Positions 57,921-64,000 of a stretch of DNA of 64,000 nt are shown here, in pieces. Source of the stretch: Cliona cf. orientalis (taxonomy: Eukaryota; Porifera; Demospongiae; Clionaida; Clionaidae); NCBI GenBank assembly GCA_963930775.1, contig OZ005706.1, positions 5,452,546 through 5,516,545 on the forward strand, written 5' to 3'. Position 1 is the first letter of the stretch. Each line of letters opens with the position of its first letter. The notes under the pieces are model-generated. The model was not told where the DNA came from and searched no databases. It saw only the letters and a list, made by a program, of their open reading frames with translations. Position numbers and translations under genes: made by a program.

Positions 57921-58800
57921 TATGGCTTCAAAACAAAATTCAAATCAGGTGCCTACTAAGCTAAATGCATCTCCAATCAATGCTCTGAATTTAAACCGGT
58001 GCCCCCACAGTGTTTCAGGATATGCTAGAGGTACACTAACAAGATGTATTATAATTAATTTTCTAAGTTCTGTGTCTTTTTCACATGACGACCTTTACCT
58101 ACTGTAAATACATAGCTAGAATGGGCAAAGGTCGTCAGACGAAAAAGGGTCTAGACTTAATTACTCTAAGGATTTTCAAGTACAGTAATGGTAAAAAAGA
58201 TGTTACCATTAATTTTCTGCTGACAGATTGCAAATGTAGACCAGCACCATCATCTATTCTGTTCCGTTCATTTTCCTGCAGTTGTGTATACTGGGCTAGG
58301 CAGCAAGCTCTGTACTATGGTAGCTATGGGTGCTAAAGCACTATCTAAATCGTAGGGCAGGCTACCTAAACATAGTTTACAGTAGGTCTAGTAACTTAAG
58401 TAGTGGTGGGATATGCTTGTCTTGTTAGAAATCAATTCACTGGTGGCCTGAAAATACAAGCCACACTGGATCCATTTCCACACCCAGGCTACAACTAGTT
58501 TTTACAGGTGCCTAGAGGGTCAGTCCAGCTTGTACCAAAACAGGAAACAAATGTAGCAATCAATTTGCCAGCCAGTTCTATACCACAGAAGGGAATGGGC
58601 GTTGCATTGCACACCCTACAAACAAGTAGATGGGCAATGAAATGGCACCTTTTTTACAGCCTACTGTATGAGGCTGTATTAGTATCTTGTTAGAGGTGTC
58701 CAAGTGATTTACACAGTGAACTTACTGAGCCTGTGTGTATATCAATTGTGTAGTGATGGATGATGAGTGATATATATTTCTTAATTGAGGAGTAATTTGG
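57920..58800. other. Unassigned stretch in receptor B intron
   Basis: Two or three plus-strand frames of 60-80 codons (58085-58336 basic then Cys-rich) lack splice context and similarity I recognise. They are probably old transposon debris. Confidence 0.3.
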
Positions 58801-58810
58801 AAAACTTACT

Positions 58811-59010
58811 TTAAATTGTCACTGCGCATGCAAAGGTCACTAATTTGACAACTGATGATGTCAGAGCTGGTGATGACAGACAAGCTAAGCAGGTGTAGTT
58901 CCCAGCATGAGAGGTACAGAGGGTGGGAAATAAAGCCACGAGCTCTGATGATGATAATTTAACATTTCTTGGACCCTGCAGCTGAACTTCACTGCTAGAC
59001 ATGCAATTTT
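58811..59010 (-). pseudogene. Ig-like exon remnant present only in copy B
   Basis: An open stretch ends in a clear Ig F/G-strand signature (TSHAGNYTCLACLSS, then SSVVKLVT). Upstream the frame meets a stop before any front-half Trp, and downstream a TAA precedes the nearest good donor. No counterpart was found in copy A, where this interval is occupied by the MULE and other insertions. It is probably a decayed cassette of the ancestral gene. Confidence 0.5.
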
Positions 59011-59283
59011 AGTTCGAGTTGCAGTTGGCAAACCAGAATCCAATTCGAACAGATGCACTCAAAAATTTCAACTGTAGTTGACGATGCTATTATAGGTGCT
59101 AAGCACTACATGCATTGGTCATGCACAATGGTCAGTTCAGCTAATCTTCCACCATGCACTCATGCCACTACCCTTAAAAATTAAGTTTAGTGCATGTGGT
59201 GGTTAATGGCATCATTCAATCATTTCAGCGAACTCCTTGATTGCATTGTGATGATAGTCATGAGACTAGGTCGTAATCCGACA

Positions 59284-59361
59284 TTATTTCTCTCAATGAA
59301 AAATTCATTATGATGACTATCAAAAATAGTCATTATGATGATTATTATTGAGAGAAATAAT
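59284..59361. repeat. Imperfect inverted repeat (ttatttctctcaat ends)
   Basis: ttatttctctcaatg...atgactat and atagtcattatg...ttgagagaaataat form a hairpin with arms of about 37 bp. Confidence 0.75.
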
Positions 59362-60283
59362 GCCAGATTAGTGTAGTACGATGTAGTCTTATCAATATCT
59401 GATCGTTCCATACAGTGTCTCATGAAGCTCCTTAATACTGGAGCAACTCACTAGTCTTAGTAGTGTAAGCACCGCGAGCATGGAAAGATCAATTTACATT
59501 TATATGTGCACAAAGTACAGCAGGATCTGGTAATTTACTTTGTAAAATGATTGGCAAATATCAGTTAGTGTGTGAATGCAAAATCAACACAAGACTATAA
59601 AATAAATAAGGGGTTACCACTGATTACGTACTCATTATTAATTTCGAATGCAGTAATCGAACTATACACTATTATTATACACTAAGTTGCTTACAGTTTT
59701 TATAGCAGTATAATATATTTATTCAAGAGTGCAACACACACAGCACTAGTAAAGACATCAGCATCCCTATGTCTCGTACTCCTTTGTATGGTGGGTGGTG
59801 GTTTATGCAGCTTCACAGATAAACATATCAACCTTGTCAATATGAATAGGACCACCTCTGCTTGCTTGCAATAATATAGTGCAATGCCGCATATAGCTAC
59901 TGATTCCCAATTGTACAGGGTCCAGCTAAGCTTAAGACTGGTATGTGTTTACTATATGGCCTCATGGCTTAGTCTTAGTTTTGGTGGCTTACGCTATAGC
60001 TAGGTTGTACGCAAAAAATGACTATGGCTATGTGTATACACGTGCTGCATGGACAACTCGGGCCCTGGTACAGCATATAGGGAAAGGCATGGAACTGGAA
60101 AGGTGAGTGCTAGACTACTCTGGCAAAGCTCAGGTCCATAATTAACATCACTTGTAGATCTACTTTCTGAGCACGAAGGTGACTGCATGGAGGCTTGTGC
60201 TTTTGGTGCAAGTATCCATAAGCACTATTAAACCCAGGATACTACAATACTAGATAATAATTTATGACATTGGTGGAGCTTAC

Positions 60284-60588
60284 CATAAACTGTAACGTGG
60301 CTTTGGAATACAAACCCTCCGCAGGGTCCCGGTGCACTTGTGATGGCACACACAAAGGTCTGATTTGCAGTGTCTAAGTTACCCAAGGTCACCATAATGC
60401 GAACTGTCCCATTCTCGTACACGGTTGCATCTTCACTCCTCAATACCAGCTGAGCATCCGGATCGTCACTGGTACACTCCAATACCAGAGTCTCATCCAC
60501 ACAGATGCATATGTCAATATCTTTACGAATTGATTCTAGTTCTGTATCATTGACCCTCACCCTATTGATCAAATTTAATGCCATATAC
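60284..60588 (-). CDS. Receptor B Ig-like domain 4 exon
   Basis: A 305-nt exon from acceptor ttccag to donor G|GTAAGC. It enters with one base, so the upstream exon's AC plus G gives Thr and then YMALNLINRV continues in frame. It lacks the 7 extra bases seen in copy A and so defines the ancestral acceptor. The Ig cysteines are in LVLECTSD and QTFVCAITS. Confidence 0.85.
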
Positions 60589-61252
60589 CTGGAAAAAAGA
60601 CAGAATCTGAGATGATAATCCCATTACAGCTTAATTTCACAGGCATGCATCTTTGACTAGTTGAAACAGGAGGCTATCAGAATCGATTGGCAATGTGAGA
60701 TTGATCGATTGTCGATAGCACGCCCCAGAACAGTTTAAAAGACCATTGCAGTATAAAACTATTGATTCTAGTCGGCGAGTGAACGAGCTGGACTTTCATT
60801 TTTTTTTGCATGTTGAAAGACCACGCCCATGCAATTGCTATGCATGCATGCATACTTAACAGAAACGGTATGGCTGGCATCTGGACGGGTGGAACAGAAT
60901 GGAAACGTCACTTTTTTTTTACTGTTACTGTATTATGGGCCGATATACAATATAAAATACGGCTTGCTAACAATTTCAGATACATTGCATGGTTACTAAT
61001 GAAAATTTTCTATTCTGATAACTATAAAAAGGCTTAATTAACTCAATACAATAAATTCACATACTATTTCCTTTACCAGTGAGATTTGCATGTGATCAGT
61101 AATAATAATATTATTAGTGCCTACTATTATTATAATTAGATTTACCTATCACATCCATCAGTGATTCTACCAACAATCCTTGATGTTAGCGTGGCATGAG
61201 GGCTGACTGCAGAATCACAACAAGTTTATAGTGACTGTTGATGTTTGCAATA

Positions 61253-61450
61253 CTGCACAGTGGATAACTTTGGCGAGCATTAAATTTGGTGAAATGGCTC
61301 TCCATTGGGTTTTGGTGAAGGTTAAATATGGTAATCTGAAGCGTTACCCACCATAGGCACACATGCATTAGGTAAAATTGTATGGTGATCTATACCGAAT
61401 TCGTCAAAACATCAAATTAAAATATCCTCACCAAAGTTTCCCGCTATACA
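61253..61450. mobile_element. Degenerate taccgta MITE, copy B orthologue
   Basis: It aligns to 16402-16613 in the same intron of receptor B. The ends have decayed (cccgctatacaat). Confidence 0.6.
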
Positions 61451-61489
61451 ATAATACACTAAGTACAATGTATATTATTAGTATAGGCT

Positions 61490-62400
61490 AGCTAGCTTTA
61501 GTTATTGGAGCTCTCTAGAGCACAAAATCCTCAGCACGTTGCATGGCATTAGCTGCACAAGCAGGCGATGACAATACAATGTTATGGTAGCTTCCCTTTA
61601 TACCCATTTTCTCAATGTTACACATAGAAAGGGTATAATAAAGGACCAACTGCATGAGGGCTGGGGGTGAGGCTAATGTGTTATTCAATGTTTAAAGTTC
61701 ACAGCAGCAACAATCTTGATGTGTTGTATCGAATTCCACACTCATGGCAGTGCCTACATGCATCAAGTCAGCTTCCAGCCTCTAGGAGTCCTTGAGGACA
61801 ATGACCATAATAATATTGTTATGCATGCAAGCAAATGACTATCATGCCAGCCAAGTCAGCGCTGCCACAGTGCTCCAATCAGTGATCAGCTAGTCATCTT
61901 GTTGGATCTACAAGTGTAGCTAACCATACATACATACCCTTTGAGTTGAAAGGAAGCCACTGTCGTCAGCTTCATCTGTCAAAAGTTCGCCTGCGAGCAG
62001 AAGAAGGCAGCAGTAACCAGCGTCAACGATTGTCTAACTGCGCATGCACTGACTCAGAGGATTAGTATAGTAATAATTATAAGCTTATTGTATATAGCGC
62101 ACGATACATAATGTTCTATTTATACGTAGAGACATACCAGCGGTAGCCTGGAAAAGTCAAGAAGCTTAGAATCAGCAAACGATGTCAAAACTGGCGAACG
62201 AAGCGTTTTCAGCAAAATCCACACAAATCATGCGTTTGGAATGTCATAAGGAGCCTTACAACACCAAAAATTGGACTCGCAAACGAGGTATGTAGCAGCT
62301 AGCGTGGTAACAGACAGACAGATGGACACACAGACACACAGAACGACTACCGTAACCCTGCGCACATGTACCGAGGATTTTATGCATGTCGCGGCGACAC
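61490..62400. repeat. Dispersed repeat, second copy
   Basis: Partner of 13870-14820, located in the intron between Ig exons 3 and 4 of receptor B. It ends near ccgtaaccctgcgcacatg. No coding potential was seen. Confidence 0.65.
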
Positions 62401-62427
62401 ACTACAGTAAGTACATCACAAACTCAC

Positions 62428-62722
62428 GTACAAAAGAGAACGGAAGCTTCCACAACTGGAGCATTATCCATATTGGTTGCAGTGCAGGAATACTTCCCAG
62501 GCTCTCTCACAGTTAATCTTGGATTCTGTGATACTTCCACGCCATTCACTACCCATGAGTAGGATATTGGGGGAGTTCCTGCGCTGACCATACAGTTTAG
62601 TGTCACGGATGTGTCCTGGAGAATGCAAATGTCACAGCCAGGTGGTGCCATCTCTCCATTGTCGAGAAACAGAACACGGCTTCCATCAGCAGCAGCACAG
62701 TCTGGAATCACTGGGGGGTCAC
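62428..62722 (-). CDS. Receptor B Ig-like domain 3 exon
   Basis: Homologue of 16744-17038, same length. It keeps the Ig Cys/Trp/Tyr-x-Cys positions (TLNCMVSAG, SYSWVVNG, GKYSCTATN). It exits in phase 2 with GTGAGT. Confidence 0.85.
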
Positions 62723-62971
62723 CTGCAAATTTTACTAGAGCTCTCTAGAGCACAAAACCCTCGGCGCGTTGCATGGTATTAGCTGCACAAGCAGGCGATG
62801 ACAATAAAAATTTAATGTTATTAGTAGCTTCCCTTTGCCCAGTTTCAATGTTGCACGTAGAAAAGTGTAAAGGACCAACTGCATGAGGGACTGGAATAGT
62901 ATGTTTTTTTACATTAGAACAATCGTTGAATAAATTGGCTGCTATTATATTATATAGCACAACAATTATTA

Positions 62972-63162
62972 TACCGTAAATCGCGAATATTTCGTTGTTA
63001 AAATATTTTCGGACAGCCTAGCTTGTGCGAAAATTAAATGCGCAAAAATACATACGCAATATTAATGATAATGCAGTACAGGGCCGTTTGTCCAAAAATT
63101 ATTTAACACGAAAAATTATTTCACGACATATTTTGGACATGAAATATTCGCGATTTACGGTA
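62972..63162. mobile_element. Taccgtaaat MITE, second copy (191 bp)
   Basis: Inverted ends taccgtaaatcgcgaatatt and aatattcgcgatttacggta. It lies in the intron between Ig exons 2 and 3 of receptor B and is absent from the matching intron of copy A, so it inserted after the duplication. Confidence 0.85.
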
Positions 63163-63204
63163 ACTATAACATTGTCATCAATCTATAACACTTCTATAAC
63201 TTAC

Positions 63205-63651
63205 CACACATCCTAAGGAAATTCGAAACAGAGGAGAATCCAAGAGTATTATTGGCCACACATGTCCAGTTGGCAACTAGAATGTCAAACAGGATAGCCC
63301 TAGCTTGTCTCACTGTGGCACTGAGCGGTAATCCACCCAACATTGGATTTGTGATGTTGCTGATGGCTGTGGTCAAAACTAGGTCACCAGTAGATTGCAA
63401 GACTAGAAATGGTATAATCGTAAAAACACCCATATTGAGGATGGGATTTTCCAACAAGAATGCCGGATTCACAGTAAAGGCTTCGCCCATTGTTGCAGAA
63501 GCAGCTGGTACACCGTCTCTCAACCACATAAGAGTTGGAGGGGGTACAGGTCGTGGAGGAGTTTCACTGATGACAGGACAAAAGAACCTTTCCGTCAGAA
63601 CTACACCATCCTCTGGCATAGCTGGATTTTCACCCCGACGACACTCATTAA
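63205..63651 (-). CDS. Receptor B Ig-like domain 2 exon
   Basis: A 447-nt phase-1 exon homologous to 17488-17919, with cysteines and Trp at NECRRG, FFCPVIS, LMWLRDG and NWTCVANN. It is 15 nt (five codons) longer than in copy A. Acceptor attgcag, donor G|GTAAGT. Confidence 0.82.
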
Positions 63652-64000
63652 CTGCAATTTGAAAAAAATACACATTGGTTACGCGTGTGCAAGGGAGTCA
63701 CTTCTAATTCAATGACTGATGACTTCCACTTTCACTAAATCAATGCACTTGGAGGATATTAGCTTTTGCAGCATGCTATACTGGCTCCGTGCTGGAATGG
63801 CTCACAAGAACTTGGAAAATTCCATCCCTAAACCCCCCAGCCCCTCCCATCCATACCGCGTATACGTATATTATTAGTAGTATACATGAATGAACCATTG
63901 TTGCGCGCTTTTGCGCCGATGTTGCATGCGCCTCCCTATGGCCATTCCAGCACATCGCACAGAGCCATTGTGGCACGCTATAGCTTTCCCCACACTGCTC

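Larger units (their letters stand above)
44246..63651 (-). pseudogene. Receptor copy B, disrupted by a CACTA transposon (5' exons outside window)
   Basis: This is a tandem paralogue of copy A. Exons in transcript order: 63205-63651, 62428-62722, 60284-60588, 56516-56803, 56077-56193, 55904-56001, 55647-55832, 55493-55561, 55319-55439, 55087-55242, 54554-54821, 54349-54487, 54163-54278, 53970-54094 (interrupted), 46051-46204, 45857-45941, 45679-45745, 45519-45628, 45296-45422, 45200-45241, 45034-45082, 44246-44397. Apart from the transposon, every frame I checked is open, so disruption looks recent. A 7.7-kb element splits the TM2 exon and separates it from its splice donor. A truncated Ig-HRM-GAIN-TM1-TM2 product may still be made. 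Confidence 0.8.
43686..63700. repeat. Tandem segmental duplication, unit B
   Basis: Partner of unit A. It is interrupted by the 7.7-kb CACTA element and some private MITEs. The left edge of detectable similarity is 48 bp from the short CACTA element; the right edge lies beyond the window. Confidence 0.9.

Overview
The window is eukaryotic and, by inference, from a marine invertebrate, most consistent with a demosponge such as Amphimedon. The reasons are many small phase-consistent GT-AG exons, an Ig/HRM/GAIN/7TM adhesion-GPCR architecture, AT-rich introns and very dense MITE-type repeats. Species assignment was not tested by any search. No bacterial features such as operons, CRISPR arrays or rRNA were seen.

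The backbone is a tandem duplication of one minus-strand receptor gene. Copy A (563-32091) reads 5' to 3' from right to left: a signal peptide and split Ig domain, then Ig-like exons on phase-1 boundaries, a hormone-receptor motif, a GAIN domain, a GPS with the HLT cleavage triad, seven transmembrane helices and a short acidic tail. I could join 24 exons in frame (about 1354 residues; about 1419 with one extra Ig cassette). Copy B (44246-63651, with its 5' exons beyond the right edge) aligns almost exon for exon, and position 1 corresponds to about 43686. Copy B has lost one Ig exon, and a DNA transposon lies inside its TM2 exon.

That transposon (46277-53969) is a CACTA/EnSpm element. It has CACTGTAAAAA termini, a 2-bp CA target duplication and two divergent multi-exon genes that both read through without a break: a 12-exon transposase of about 851 aa and a 9-exon accessory protein of about 544 aa. 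A 2.3-kb non-autonomous relative (41352-43638) sits just outside the left edge of copy B, in inverted orientation.

Between the copies lie the 12-kb first intron of copy A, packed with nested MITEs, tRNA-like SINEs and a repeat array (about 23-29 kb). It is followed by a repeat-rich gap, an intact uncharacterised multi-pass membrane protein on the plus strand (37196-38344), and a minus-strand set of exons for a serine-rich tail (39527-40998) whose 5' part was not found. Copy A also carries a decayed MULE transposon (6300-10570) with recognisable transposase, SWIM, Ulp1-like and PHD pieces.

Exon borders were called by eye from splice consensus, reading frame and A/B comparison. No transcript evidence was available.
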